From Autumnicola patrickiae (GTDB lineage: Bacteria > Bacteroidota > Bacteroidia > Flavobacteriales > Flavobacteriaceae), in the NCBI RefSeq assembly GCF_031846525.1, contig NZ_JAVRHM010000002.1, forward strand, positions 1 through 64,000: a stretch of 64,000 bases of DNA, read 5' to 3'. The translations under genes and the position numbers were made by a program. Below, one piece after another: positions 45,798 through 55,322 of the stretch (position 1 is the first letter of the stretch; each line of letters begins with the position of its first letter). Below the pieces are notes generated by a model. The model was given only the letters and a program-made list of their open reading frames with translations. It was not told the DNA's origin and made no database searches.

Positions 45798-46247
45798 ATG
45801 AAAGATAAATTGATAGAGTATTTAAAGTATTTTTTCGACCTTCCAGGTTCCTTTTTTACTATGGAAGCAGACCTTTACACCCTTGCAATACTTTCCCTTT
45901 TCTTTAAAAAAACTGATCCGGAGGTTTCCAGCATTAGGAAATCAGATATAAATATTTTCAGGCTTTATTTTACCAGGGAAGAGTTAAGAATGGATCTAAG
46001 CGGCAGGGAAATAAAAATCTGGCTACAGCCATTGCTGCATAAACATCTTTCACCAGAGATTCGGAAAAATGCTGTCTATATTGATCATATTGGAAATGAT
46101 AGTTTTTCCGGGTACTTGCTGGAAGTGGTTTTATTTCTAATGGACATGCCGAAAGAGCTAAATTTTAATGAATCCCTTCTCCCCCAGGATGATAACATCC
46201 TACGAATAAAAGATCTTGTAGCCGCCACGCAATGCCGCACATCCTGA
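45798..46247 (+). CDS. Hypothetical protein, element cargo
   Basis: A 149-aa protein. No signal, one marginal hydrophobic stretch (GSFFTMEADLYTLAILSLFF), otherwise a helical acidic-basic mix. I do not recognise a family. Promoter not obvious; the terminator at 45738 separates it from the previous gene. Confidence 0.55.
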   Translation: MKDKLIEYLKYFFDLPGSFFTMEADLYTLAILSLFFKKTDPEVSSIRKSDINIFRLYFTREELRMDLSGREIKIWLQPLLHKHLSPEIRKNAVYIDHIGNDSFSGYLLEVVLFLMDMPKELNFNESLLPQDDNILRIKDLVAATQCRTS

Positions 46248-46287
46248 TAAACAAGAAAATTAAATGACGCCAAACGTTTCATTTTTT

Positions 46288-46330
46288 CTTTACATAGGAA
46301 AAGGATTATTCTTAAAAGAATAATTCCTAA
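46288..46330. repeat. Leader repeat, degenerate copy A, with hairpin
   Basis: Shares CTTTAC-TAGGAAAAGG with the promoter leaders at 46681 and 52710, but its second half is replaced by an inverted repeat GGATTATTCTT / AAGAATAATTCC. The -7 box is lost. Confidence 0.45.
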
Positions 46331-46548
46331 ACCGAAAGATTAATATCTTTTCCATAACAGGTGAGAAAGGCTTAAAAAATAAGGCCTGCATAAAGAGCTG
46401 GTGCTGAGTTATGAATAGATGAAAAGAATATTTTTTATTGTTCAAACAACTATAAATGCTCTTTTAATAGCAATTATTTATTGAAGTTTTGTGTAGAATA
46501 TTCTCTGAACTCAAAAACTACAGGAAGGACTGATCTTATGAGCTGATT

Positions 46549-46668
46549 ATGAATATTAAACCGGAAGAGAAGAAATATATTACGGATAACCGTAAGGAAA
46601 GGACGGCTGCAGCAGTTATTTTTAGACTGCAGAAAATGTTAAAGTATAAGAATTTTAACAAGCATTAA
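46549..46668 (+). CDS. Possible 39-aa basic peptide
   Basis: ATG-initiated 39-codon frame, MNIKPEEKKYITDNRKERT continuing to a lysine-rich end. It follows an AGGAAG site. Too short to judge; may be a decayed remnant. Confidence 0.25.
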   Translation: MNIKPEEKKYITDNRKERTAAAVIFRLQKMLKYKNFNKH

Positions 46669-46676
46669 CATATTAT

Positions 46677-46707
46677 TTTGCTTTACGTAGGAAAAGGGCT
46701 ATGTTTG
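46677..46707 (+). promoter_or_regulatory. Leader-repeat promoter B, TTTG-N19-TATGTTTG
   Basis: TTTG at 46677-46680, a 19-bp spacer with GTAGGAAAAG, then TATGTTTG at 46700-46707, the best -33/-7 pair in the island. The transcript has a 155-nt leader with GTAGG / CCTAC arms before the gene at 46870. Confidence 0.65.
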
Positions 46708-46869
46708 AGGAGACAACAAAGTTTCTTTTGCCCCTACACAGAAGAGTCTATCAATTTAACCAACCTGATAAATGAGAAATTTATTTCTACTGTGTGCGCC
46801 ATGCTTTTATAAAGCTATTTCCTTTCCATACTCGAAGTTTACACTCAATAATTTCTGAGAACCCCAACG

Positions 46870-47490
46870 ATGGAAGAAAAGAGTTTTTTAAAGAAAGCTT
46901 CTATAGATATAGAAGATTATGGCACCTCTGTGGATAATCCGGTACTCGTAAATAGCATTGCAGCCGGCCGCTCCTTCTGTACGAGGCTGGCACAACTGGA
47001 CGAAGACATGGAATACGAAAGAAGAGGTTCCACCAGTACCGAATTGCTCCCAAAGCCTGTGGATATCTATGACTTTAATTTTTTTGGCAGGCATTTCTGC
47101 ACTATCTATGTTTATGCCTACCACTCTACAAACATAGAAGAAGTTCCTCTTACGTTTCACGACTTGGAGCGCATGGAGGAGCTGGCAATGGATGCAATTT
47201 TTAACGGATATGAAGAGGAAGCAATTGGCCTGGCCGATGTTTTCCATACCCTTGTTGCCTCTTATCTCTTGAAAAACGGCATCGATCAGTATGGATGTAA
47301 AATCACAAACGAAAAGGAATGGGCCGTCGAAGACCAGGAACTGATCGACCTGGCCCTGCTGGATCTGGGCAAAACAGAAAATATTGAAAAGGAAATTATG
47401 AGAGAATGGAATGCATACGCTGAAAAAAGCTTAAAGCCACACTGTAGGTTTTTTATAAATGAGTTCATCAAAAGTTACTCTGAAACATAA
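46870..47490 (+). CDS. Hypothetical protein at the left edge of the defence cluster
   Basis: A 206-aa acidic soluble protein; the C-terminal half is helical. No family recognised, no catalytic motif seen. Its promoter is a near-copy of the one in front of the helicase operon at 52816, which suggests a shared control or origin. Confidence 0.65.
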   Translation: MEEKSFLKKASIDIEDYGTSVDNPVLVNSIAAGRSFCTRLAQLDEDMEYERRGSTSTELLPKPVDIYDFNFFGRHFCTIYVYAYHSTNIEEVPLTFHDLERMEELAMDAIFNGYEEEAIGLADVFHTLVASYLLKNGIDQYGCKITNEKEWAVEDQELIDLALLDLGKTENIEKEIMREWNAYAEKSLKPHCRFFINEFIKSYSET

Positions 47491-47556
47491 TAAGCGCGCA
47501 ACCATCCGATTTGCAATATTTAATTGAGAATATTAGTCTAACCAACCTACCATCAA

Positions 47557-47733
47557 ATGCTTGCAGAAACCTATTTTGAAAACATCCAGTCTACAATTAT
47601 CGAGAAACTTCACTCAGCTGAAGAAGTTATACGGATAGCTGTTGCCTGGTTTACCGACAAGAAACCATAAATTAAAGATACTCTGGAAAAAGTATTTTCC
47701 GGTAAGATTTCCTTGAGAATGACCCCTTGTTGA
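47557..47733 (+). pseudogene. Decayed N-terminus of a PLD-like nuclease gene
   Basis: ATG at 47557 opens MLAETYFENIQST, then EEVIRIAVAWFTDKKP followed by TAA (47668-47670); the frame continues in the same register for about 20 codons (IKDTLEKVFSGKISLRM) to TGA at 47731. IRIAVAWFTD is the typical N-terminal strand of PLD-like proteins of defence loci. All downstream parts are missing. It is preceded by CTAACCAACCT, as is the start region of the 46870 gene. Confidence 0.6.
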
Positions 47734-47810
47734 ATCCATCTAGCTGTATATCATTCACAACCAAGCAAGGGTTGCAGACGAAAGAATCCAATAAAAAACA
47801 AATAAATTAA

Positions 47811-49682
47811 ATGGGACACCAGAAAGAAGTTTTATCAGATAACACTCACTTCAAACAAAAGCCGATAAAAGAACTGGCAGGTAAAACTTTTTTAGTAGAG
47901 GATTATCAACGGGGATATAAATGGGACTTTAATCAGGTGCTCGATTTGCTGGAAGACATTAACAGTTTTAATTCACATGGAAATCTGGACTCCTATTGTT
48001 TACAACCAGTAGCTGTAAAAGCCGACCCTGATGTTCCTGATGAATATGAACTGGTTGACGGCCAGCAACGCCTGACAACCATTTACATTATACTCAAAAT
48101 ATGTGGTGGAAAGAACCTCTTTGACATATATTACAGAACAAGGACGGAAAGTGAGTTGTTCCTTAGGGACATTCATCCTTTCCTGGATTATAAATTTGAA
48201 TACAGAAAGGATCAATTTAAAAGAGAAATTGAAAATTCTTTAAATCAAAAATGGAAGAAGTACATAGAAGACTCCAGGAATGATGAAGAAAACCAAGAGA
48301 ACTATGACAATGTAGATAATTATCATTTTTTTCAGGCTGCACTGATTATCCGAAGTTATTTTGACAGACCAGAAATTGATAAAGACCAGTTTCTGGACAA
48401 ACTGAAGGAAAAGGTAAAGGTCATCTGGTACCAGGATCCTACTGATGAAACGGCCAATAAACTTTTTAAAAACCTCAATTCAGGTAAGATTCGGCTGTCT
48501 GCTTCAGATTTAATAAAGGCCCTTTTTATTCTAAAACTGGAAAAAGCAGATCAACTTCCCGCCCAGATTGAGTTTGAACAAAACAAGCTTGCGAGTGAAT
48601 GGGATGATATAGAGCAGCAATTACATGAGTCAAAATTCTGGAGTTTCATCATCGGGAATACCAGCCGTAACTACGAGGACAGTCGTATAGGTTACCTCTT
48701 TGAAGTTCTTACTGATACTATTGATCACAAGAATGTGTATGAATGTTATCGAAGGTATTCAGATGCAAATGCCAAAGCAAAATTAAACTGGAATACTGTA
48801 ACGGATTTATTTTTCACCCTTAGGGAGTGGTTTGATGACATAAAAACCTACCACCGGATAGGTTTTCTTATGCGTCAGAACATTAAGGACTGGAGGACCC
48901 TTAGACACATCCATGAAAGGTATCAGAATGTAGTAGATAAGGATACTTTTAAGAAAAACCTGGAGGAGCAATTGAAGGAACTATTTCGGGCAACGCAAAC
49001 AAGGGACAAAGTAGAAATTAGCATCTATTCATTGGATTCTATTTCATATCACGACCTCCCGGAAGTCCGCAATTTGCTGGTACTGCTCAATATCCTGACT
49101 TATGAGCGCATCATGCCCGATTATCGGCTAGACTTTGACCAGTTCTACAGCGGTAAATGGAGTGTGGAGCATATCCAACCTCAGAACCCGAAGGATTTAA
49201 GTTTTGACAATGTTGCGATCTATTTAGAAGAGATGGGATCGTTGATCAAAAATGAGGATACCGACTCCGACAGTCAGTTTGGTGATGTACGGGCAGAGCT
49301 TGACCAACTGATTAATTCCATGCCAGAAGCGGTAACTGAAAAAGAGCAACGGGATTATCTATTGAGGTTCAACAATTTTGTGGAAGAAAACATCACAGAT
49401 AGATTTGAGCTGCACGGAATAGGAAATCTTGCACTCCTGCGATCTGCAGAGAACAGTAGTCTTGGCAATAATTCCTTCAAGTCAAAACGAGAACAAATAC
49501 TTAACTTTTTTAATTCAGATTCAAAAGAGGGAAGTTTTATACCTATTTCCACTTTACAGGTATTTACAAAGTTCCATAGTGAGGACAGTTTACAACTGGA
49601 TTTCTGGAGCTACCGGGATGCCATGGATTACAAAAAAAATATTGCCGAAATGATGAAAAACTTCTTACCTGAAAACAAATAG
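47811..49682 (+). CDS. DUF262 and DUF1524 protein (GmrSD-like restriction factor)
   Basis: A 623-aa defence protein. The N-terminal DUF262 ParB-like domain shows VEDYQRGYKWDFNQV (about 29-43) and the catalytic-type motif DGQQRLTT (83-90). The C-terminal DUF1524 nuclease domain shows the HNH-like start WSVEHIQPQNP (about 450-460) and the later LGNNSFKSKRE motif near 550. Both halves are in one polypeptide, as in single-chain type IV modification-dependent enzymes of the GmrSD family, which use nucleotide hydrolysis to cut modified phage DNA. A second DUF262 gene follows 6 bp downstream. Confidence 0.88.
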   Translation: MGHQKEVLSDNTHFKQKPIKELAGKTFLVEDYQRGYKWDFNQVLDLLEDINSFNSHGNLDSYCLQPVAVKADPDVPDEYELVDGQQRLTTIYIILKICGGKNLFDIYYRTRTESELFLRDIHPFLDYKFEYRKDQFKREIENSLNQKWKKYIEDSRNDEENQENYDNVDNYHFFQAALIIRSYFDRPEIDKDQFLDKLKEKVKVIWYQDPTDETANKLFKNLNSGKIRLSASDLIKALFILKLEKADQLPAQIEFEQNKLASEWDDIEQQLHESKFWSFIIGNTSRNYEDSRIGYLFEVLTDTIDHKNVYECYRRYSDANAKAKLNWNTVTDLFFTLREWFDDIKTYHRIGFLMRQNIKDWRTLRHIHERYQNVVDKDTFKKNLEEQLKELFRATQTRDKVEISIYSLDSISYHDLPEVRNLLVLLNILTYERIMPDYRLDFDQFYSGKWSVEHIQPQNPKDLSFDNVAIYLEEMGSLIKNEDTDSDSQFGDVRAELDQLINSMPEAVTEKEQRDYLLRFNNFVEENITDRFELHGIGNLALLRSAENSSLGNNSFKSKREQILNFFNSDSKEGSFIPISTLQVFTKFHSEDSLQLDFWSYRDAMDYKKNIAEMMKNFLPENK

Positions 49683-49688
49683 AGCCAA

Positions 49689-52265
49689 ATGCATAATCTT
49701 CAAAAACTACTCACCGAACACATTATCGAAATTCCTGTCATTCAACGCGATTATGCTCAGGGCAGAAAAAACCCGAAGGTAAACCGCATAAGAAAAGACT
49801 TTGTTGGTGCCCTGCTAAAGGCAATAGAAAATCCGGAAAACAGTCAGCTTCATCTGGACTTCATTTATGGAAGAATTGAATCCCAGTCCACCCAGAATGT
49901 CCAGGAAAACAACTACAATCATGTGGAGAGTATTTTGGCATTTGCCAAAGCCTATACCTTACAAGCCAAGGTTGGTTTGTCAGGAGCAATTCCGGAGGTG
50001 GACAGAAAGGTTCTGGATAACAGTAAAACAAAACTCATGCCCCTGGACGGACAACAACGACTTACCACCTTGTGGCTGTTACATTATGTCCTCTATCACC
50101 AGTCTGCCCTGGAATTACCGAAGTGGATGCACAACTTCACCTATAAAACCAGGAAGAGCAGTACTTCATTTATCAACGGCCTGATCGAGAATATTGACAT
50201 GGACAAAGATTCCAGCTATTCCAATTGTATAGAAAAATCCAAGTGGTTTTATAAGGCCTGGTTACAGGACCCGACGGTGAAAGGAATGATGGTTAGTCTT
50301 GATGAGATACGAACCCAACTGAAGGAAAAATTGAGTGCCTTTCCAGGTGAGGAACGAAATCAGGAGCTGGAAAAATGGATAGATCATCTTGTTAAAGGTG
50401 AAGGTAAACCTGCCATTCATTTCAGCTTTTTATCATTGTCGGACATTGATGTAGAGGATGATATTTATATAAAAATGAATGACCGGGGTAAACAACTAAC
50501 CGATTTTGAAATCTTCAAGAATGATCTGCTCGGTTATCTTCAGGATCTCGCCAAAAGAAAGCATGATCCGGATCTTACGGAAAGGGAGTACTACGAAATA
50601 GCACAAAACCTGGATAAGAGGTGGCATGATTTGTTCTGGAAGGAAAAAGGAACCGATAGCTTTAATATTGAGAATTCGTTCCACTACTTCTTTTTGTACC
50701 ATTTACTGTTACACAGAATAAGCAACAAAAACTCTGATGACCAGTTTTGCTCTAAGTACTTTTCAGCTTTAATAGGAGACAAAAGAGATAGCAACTTTGA
50801 ACGTTTTGACTTCAAGGCATTGCAAAAACTTAAACTCATTTCACCGGCCAGCCTTAAATATGTTTTCGAGAACCTGGAAACCCTCTCAGATGCCGGGTTC
50901 CTGAACAAGGCACAAAAGGTGGCAGATGAGATCAGCTTTAAAAAAAACGGGGTGCCCGAGTTTGGATATGATTTTCTCAAACATAATTTAAAAAGCGATT
51001 CAGGAAATACAGGCTACTATGACAGGACATTTAATTATGCTCTCACCAGCTACCTGGGTGCCTATAAAGAAGACTTTGACATAAGATTGTTCAGGCAATG
51101 GTGCAGGGTCTTGCAAAACCTGATATATAATCAAGCTTATATCCAGGGTAAGGATGAGTTTGAAACAGCGGTAAAACATGTCAATATTTTAGTGGCTAAC
51201 GGCAGGAATGTTGAGAAAACCCTGTTGGAGCAAGGAACTAATCTGGGAGTGTTTCCAAGACAGATCTCAGAGGAAGTGAAGAAGGTATCCTTGTATAAAG
51301 ATGATCCGGGACTGTACCAGATGTTCAGATCTCTTGAAAACCACGATTACTTTCATGGCCAAATAGGTTTCGCCATAGATATGGCGACCAATAGAGTGGA
51401 GCAGGGAGATATATTTAACAAGGAAGAATTTGCATCCTTTAGCTCGAAATTATCAGCCTTGTTCGATCCGCAATTTTCCGGAAACAGTGAATGGCTGTTA
51501 CAAAGAGCGTTAATGACCAGAGGCTTTGAATTTAAGGGCAAAAATGGTAACAAGCTAGAAATTTTCTCAAACAACCCTACTGATTTACGTTCGAAGGAAG
51601 AAGGATGGCGTTGGTTATTTAAGAGTGAACATGCCAAAAACTACTTCCAAATTTTTAATTCCCTACTAAAGGATTTGAGTATTGAAGATTTTGAAAATGA
51701 TTTAAAAGCCCTGGTAAAAAATTACAAGATAAAGGACTGGAAATATTATTTCATAAAGGAGCCGGAGACCATACGGGCCTGCAAGAAGCGGATGATAAAA
51801 AAGAACAATGATGACAATGTACGCTTGTTAATTAATCCAACGGCTAGCGGGTATCACAGCGAGCTGAGAACCAAGTTCCTGCAGCATAACTTTTCTCATG
51901 ATCCTGAGCCTTTCAAGGAAATAGGATACCATCCTGTTAAGGATCAACAAGAAAAGCCGTGCTGTTATTTTAAAGGATGGAAGAGAAATGAATCCTATCA
52001 TCTGGATATAAGATACGACAACGGGAATTACCAGGTAAGATTCCTGAATGTCGATGAGTCAAGTCAGCATAGGATTGAACAGCAGATAGCTGATGTTCTA
52101 AAGCACCTAAATTTTGAAGCTGATAACGATGAAGGATTTATCCTGAATGTCAACAAAACTGAAGGTCAGGATACGGATGAGGCTCTAGACTCTAAATTAA
52201 TAGAGATTTTGGGTGTACTTAAGAAAACTAAATTGAAGAGTTATGAATACTTAGAAGAGGCATAG
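49689..52265 (+). CDS. Large DUF262 protein, partner of the preceding gene
   Basis: An 858-aa protein with a DUF262 domain (about 10-240): IPVIQRDYAQGR (15-26), LHLDFIYG near 58 and LDGQQRLTTLWLLHYVL (about 119-135). A long helical middle and a C-terminal basic stretch follow; I see no clear DUF1524 HNH. It is in an operon with the fused DUF262-DUF1524 gene (6-bp gap), so the pair is likely one two-subunit system. Its own nuclease role is not shown by sequence. Confidence 0.82.
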   Translation: MHNLQKLLTEHIIEIPVIQRDYAQGRKNPKVNRIRKDFVGALLKAIENPENSQLHLDFIYGRIESQSTQNVQENNYNHVESILAFAKAYTLQAKVGLSGAIPEVDRKVLDNSKTKLMPLDGQQRLTTLWLLHYVLYHQSALELPKWMHNFTYKTRKSSTSFINGLIENIDMDKDSSYSNCIEKSKWFYKAWLQDPTVKGMMVSLDEIRTQLKEKLSAFPGEERNQELEKWIDHLVKGEGKPAIHFSFLSLSDIDVEDDIYIKMNDRGKQLTDFEIFKNDLLGYLQDLAKRKHDPDLTEREYYEIAQNLDKRWHDLFWKEKGTDSFNIENSFHYFFLYHLLLHRISNKNSDDQFCSKYFSALIGDKRDSNFERFDFKALQKLKLISPASLKYVFENLETLSDAGFLNKAQKVADEISFKKNGVPEFGYDFLKHNLKSDSGNTGYYDRTFNYALTSYLGAYKEDFDIRLFRQWCRVLQNLIYNQAYIQGKDEFETAVKHVNILVANGRNVEKTLLEQGTNLGVFPRQISEEVKKVSLYKDDPGLYQMFRSLENHDYFHGQIGFAIDMATNRVEQGDIFNKEEFASFSSKLSALFDPQFSGNSEWLLQRALMTRGFEFKGKNGNKLEIFSNNPTDLRSKEEGWRWLFKSEHAKNYFQIFNSLLKDLSIEDFENDLKALVKNYKIKDWKYYFIKEPETIRACKKRMIKKNNDDNVRLLINPTASGYHSELRTKFLQHNFSHDPEPFKEIGYHPVKDQQEKPCCYFKGWKRNESYHLDIRYDNGNYQVRFLNVDESSQHRIEQQIADVLKHLNFEADNDEGFILNVNKTEGQDTDEALDSKLIEILGVLKKTKLKSYEYLEEA

Positions 52266-52815
52266 AAGCAGCTGCTGAAGGACAATGATATTGCTTTTAT
52301 AGACGACGGGCAGCAACTCATGATGAGGGATGGTCAGGATCTGCGAAAGGGACAAGAATGACCTTTTTTACTGGCAGAATGACTATAAGTGCTCCATCAA
52401 TAAGAATTATTTACAGAAGTTCTTTTCCGATTATTTGGTCGATCCGAAGAAGCGATCTAGGGGCTCTGATCATCAAAGTCACAAAGCCTGTGTATCATCC
52501 ATGAAAAAATGCTCGGCCTCACAAAAAGCATCTGTAGGTGCTAGAATATGACTGTGCTGAAAGGTACAATGACATTAGTGAAGGTGAAATGTGCTAAGGT
52601 GCAGCAGGCGGGAAGTGACGGATTGGATTAGAAAAACTAGTCGAAAGATTCGAATCCGCTAACTATGATTTTTAACATTACCAGATTAACAAAAAATTGT
52701 TTTTTGTGTAGGAAAAGAGCTATGTTTGAAAACACCTGAAAATCGAATTTTTTTCTTTTACCCTACAAAGAAGAATTTCTTCATTTTTAAAAAAATCCTT
52801 ACTAACCAATACTTT
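52266..52815. other. Decayed stretch and leader of the helicase operon
   Basis: From 52266 to about 52560 the sequence keeps coding-like remnants in shifting frames (KQLLKDNDIAFIDDGQQLMM, then FYWQNDYKCSINKNYLQKFF, then LGALIIKVTKPVYHP) broken by stops, so a gene was lost here. I cannot identify it. The leader-repeat promoter C follows at 52696-52728. Confidence 0.5.
52696..52728 (+). promoter_or_regulatory. Leader-repeat promoter C of the helicase operon
   Basis: ATTG, a 21-bp spacer with GTAGGAAAAG, then TATGTTTG at 52721-52728. The core matches promoter B over 22 bp with one difference. The transcript leader holds TTCTTTTACCCTAC, which can pair with GTAGG upstream. It supports a start for the helicase at 52816. 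Confidence 0.6.
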
Positions 52816-55071
52816 ATGGAATATTATCGTAATATAAAATTCCCCACCACCTTTGAATATTCTTCAGATTCTGAAGATAGCCATATTCCTTTTGAATTCT
52901 ACAGTGAGGTCTTTCCCCGCTCTAAAAGAATCGATTTATTCTTAGGTTATTTTAATTCATTTACCTTCAGCCTTCTTTCTGAGTCCTTTGCGGAATTTAT
53001 ATATAAAGGTGGCGAAATTCGCATTGTAACTAATCACTTTTATTCGGCGACAGATTATGACAATCTGGTAGAAGAGCCTGATGAATACAAAGATTATTCC
53101 AAGGCAGAAGAAATTGTAGGCAATTTGAAAAAGTTACAGAAAACATTAGATGCTCGTGGACAGCTTTTTTTTGATTGTCTCAAATTTTTGAAGAAACAGG
53201 GCAGGTTAAGATTACAACCCGTTTTATTTGGGAAACAAAGCATGAACCACCATAAAAAAATGTTATTCTTTGACGGAAGAGAAACTATTCTCACACAAGG
53301 AAGCATGAATTTTACTCCTGCAGGGGTAGCCAAAAACGGTGAAAGTTTTCAGGTAGAAGTTCCTTGGAATGGAGGAGTAAGTAAAAGTCGAATTTCAAAA
53401 CAAGTGGAACATTTTGATAAAGTATTTTCGAAAAAGCACACATCCTATAAATACCTAAATATTACCCAGTTAGAAAGGGTAATAGACGACATAGGTAATG
53501 AGAAAGATTTAAAAGATCTACTGTTTGATGCGATTGAATGCTCTACCAATGAAGAATATTCTCAAAAGATTAGAACCCTGAAAACAAAACAAGCTCAAAA
53601 ATTTCAGTTGATGATTAATAAAATAGAAAGTGAACCTAGATTTCCTTTTCCTCAAGGACCAAGGGAATACCAGAAAAAAGCATTTGAGAATTGGAAAAAA
53701 AATAATTCCACAGGAATTTTTGCCATGGCAACTGGGACAGGAAAAACAGTAACAGCATTAAATTGTATTCTGGAAGGCTATAGAAGGACAGGAAAGTATA
53801 AATTCATCGTTTTAGTACCCACTAGAGCCTTAGTTGAGCAATGGGAGAAAGAAATTAAGGTGAAATTTAATTTTCAGGAAATTATCAGTGTGCGATCAAA
53901 ATATTTTTATCAGGAAATAGAGTATGATGAGCCAGATGAAAATAGCTGCATTCTTTTAACCTATGCAACCTTTAAAGGGCAGAAATTCCAGGAAGCTTTT
54001 AAACGTTTTTCACACAAAGATTCTCTTACTCTAATTGCAGATGAAGCGCATAACATGGGCTCAAAAGGCTTTCTTCGGATAATCGATTCCTTGGAACCTG
54101 TTAAGAAAAGAATTGGTCTTTCGGCTACACCATCAAGATATTTTGATGATTATGGAGAACAACAAGTATATACCTTTTTTAATATAAAGATAGAGGACAA
54201 CAATCCGGATTTCACCTATAGCTTCAGTATTTCTGAGGCTATTAATGCCAAACCAGAACCTTTTTTGTGTCCTTACACATACAGGATTAAGTTTGTAGAA
54301 TTGGAAAAAGATGAGTTGAATGAGTATAAAGAATATACAAGGCAACTGGCAAGACATATTGATGGAAAAGGGAAATTAATGATGTCTATCGAAGTTGAAA
54401 AGATCTTAAAATTACGAAAGGATATAATTAAAAAAGCAAGAAATAAAAAATTTGCATTATTAGAAATTATCGACGAAATAGGACCTAAGAATTTTAAATA
54501 TTCATTCGTATATGTTCCAGAGGGTAAGGAAATAGATTATTCAGAAAATGATCTTGACTGGGATAATTTAGATCAACAGGATTTAAATATCATTTCTGAT
54601 TATACTTTAACTGTAAATGAGAGATATAAAAATGAAATTCCTATTCGACACTTTACGGGGCAAACGAGGGATAGGCAATCAATTCTCAAGGATTTTGAAA
54701 CCGGTAAAACAGATTCCTTATTTGCTATGAAGTGCCTAGATGAGGGAGTCGATATTCCCAGGACAGAAATTGCAATTTTCTGTTCCAGTACTGGAAATCC
54801 TAGGCAATATGTACAAAGACGGGGTCGTGTTTTACGGCTGCACAAGGAAAAAGAAAATGCTTTGATCTACGACATGATAGTAATACCTGTTATCGATTTC
54901 ACTAGTAAGGAACGGGAATTTAATTGTGAAAAAGGATTAATAGAAGGGGAAGTGCGTAGATTAATTGAATTTGCTCTAGACTCACAAAATTTAGATGAAA
55001 TTCTATCTGACAGAAAATTATTATCAATCGCAGACCATTACGGCATTAACCTAAATGATTATTTGAAATAA
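52816..55071 (+). CDS. PLD-nuclease/SF2-helicase fusion
   Basis: A 751-aa protein joining a phospholipase-D-like nuclease to a DEAH helicase. The N-terminal half has the HKD-like motif NHHKKMLFFDGRETILTQGS (about 143-162), then GSMN-type residues. The helicase has motif I ATGTGKT (near 308), motif II DEAH (near 409), motif III SATPSRYFDDYG and motif VI QRRGRVLR (near 670). The frame extends upstream to a TTG at 52726, but the ATG at 52816 lies behind the promoter leader. First gene of a four-gene operon. Similar PLD-helicases are found in several defence systems. Confidence 0.9.
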   Translation: MEYYRNIKFPTTFEYSSDSEDSHIPFEFYSEVFPRSKRIDLFLGYFNSFTFSLLSESFAEFIYKGGEIRIVTNHFYSATDYDNLVEEPDEYKDYSKAEEIVGNLKKLQKTLDARGQLFFDCLKFLKKQGRLRLQPVLFGKQSMNHHKKMLFFDGRETILTQGSMNFTPAGVAKNGESFQVEVPWNGGVSKSRISKQVEHFDKVFSKKHTSYKYLNITQLERVIDDIGNEKDLKDLLFDAIECSTNEEYSQKIRTLKTKQAQKFQLMINKIESEPRFPFPQGPREYQKKAFENWKKNNSTGIFAMATGTGKTVTALNCILEGYRRTGKYKFIVLVPTRALVEQWEKEIKVKFNFQEIISVRSKYFYQEIEYDEPDENSCILLTYATFKGQKFQEAFKRFSHKDSLTLIADEAHNMGSKGFLRIIDSLEPVKKRIGLSATPSRYFDDYGEQQVYTFFNIKIEDNNPDFTYSFSISEAINAKPEPFLCPYTYRIKFVELEKDELNEYKEYTRQLARHIDGKGKLMMSIEVEKILKLRKDIIKKARNKKFALLEIIDEIGPKNFKYSFVYVPEGKEIDYSENDLDWDNLDQQDLNIISDYTLTVNERYKNEIPIRHFTGQTRDRQSILKDFETGKTDSLFAMKCLDEGVDIPRTEIAIFCSSTGNPRQYVQRRGRVLRLHKEKENALIYDMIVIPVIDFTSKEREFNCEKGLIEGEVRRLIEFALDSQNLDEILSDRKLLSIADHYGINLNDYLK

Positions 55072-55077
55072 AAAGAA

Positions 55078-55320
55078 ATGGCAACAATTTACGACGATAT
55101 CCGCAACGAATTTTCTGAAAAATTATCAGAAGAGAAATATAGCTCAAAAATAAATAATCAAGATCTAGATATTGAAATTTTAGATTTAGCTCTCGAAACA
55201 CTTATTGAGCAAATCAGAGATATTAGAAGGCAAAATATCACTGAGGAGACTAATTCCAAAATCAACACGGATGCTAACGCCTTGATTAATACAATTGACA
55301 GAAGCTCTAAAAGTTTTTAA
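55078..55320 (+). CDS. Small helical protein of the helicase operon
   Basis: An 80-aa acidic helical protein; no named family. It lies 6 bp behind the helicase and 2 bp before the ATPase gene, so translation is coupled. Its position between helicase and SMC-like ATPase suggests an adaptor or regulator, as an inference. Confidence 0.75.
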   Translation: MATIYDDIRNEFSEKLSEEKYSSKINNQDLDIEILDLALETLIEQIRDIRRQNITEETNSKINTDANALINTIDRSSKSF

Positions 55321-55322
55321 AA

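Larger units (their letters stand above)
46248..46869. other. 622-bp gap with promoter-leader repeats
   Basis: No secure gene. It holds a degenerate copy of the leader repeat at 46288-46330, a possible 39-codon ORF at 46549-46668 and a strong leader-repeat copy at 46652-46770 whose promoter points to the gene at 46870. Confidence 0.5.

Noticed and set aside
52330..52551. 73-codon ORF between DUF262 and the helicase
   Set aside because: It begins inside a decayed stretch, and adjacent frames carry the rest of the ancestral sequence; treated as remnant.
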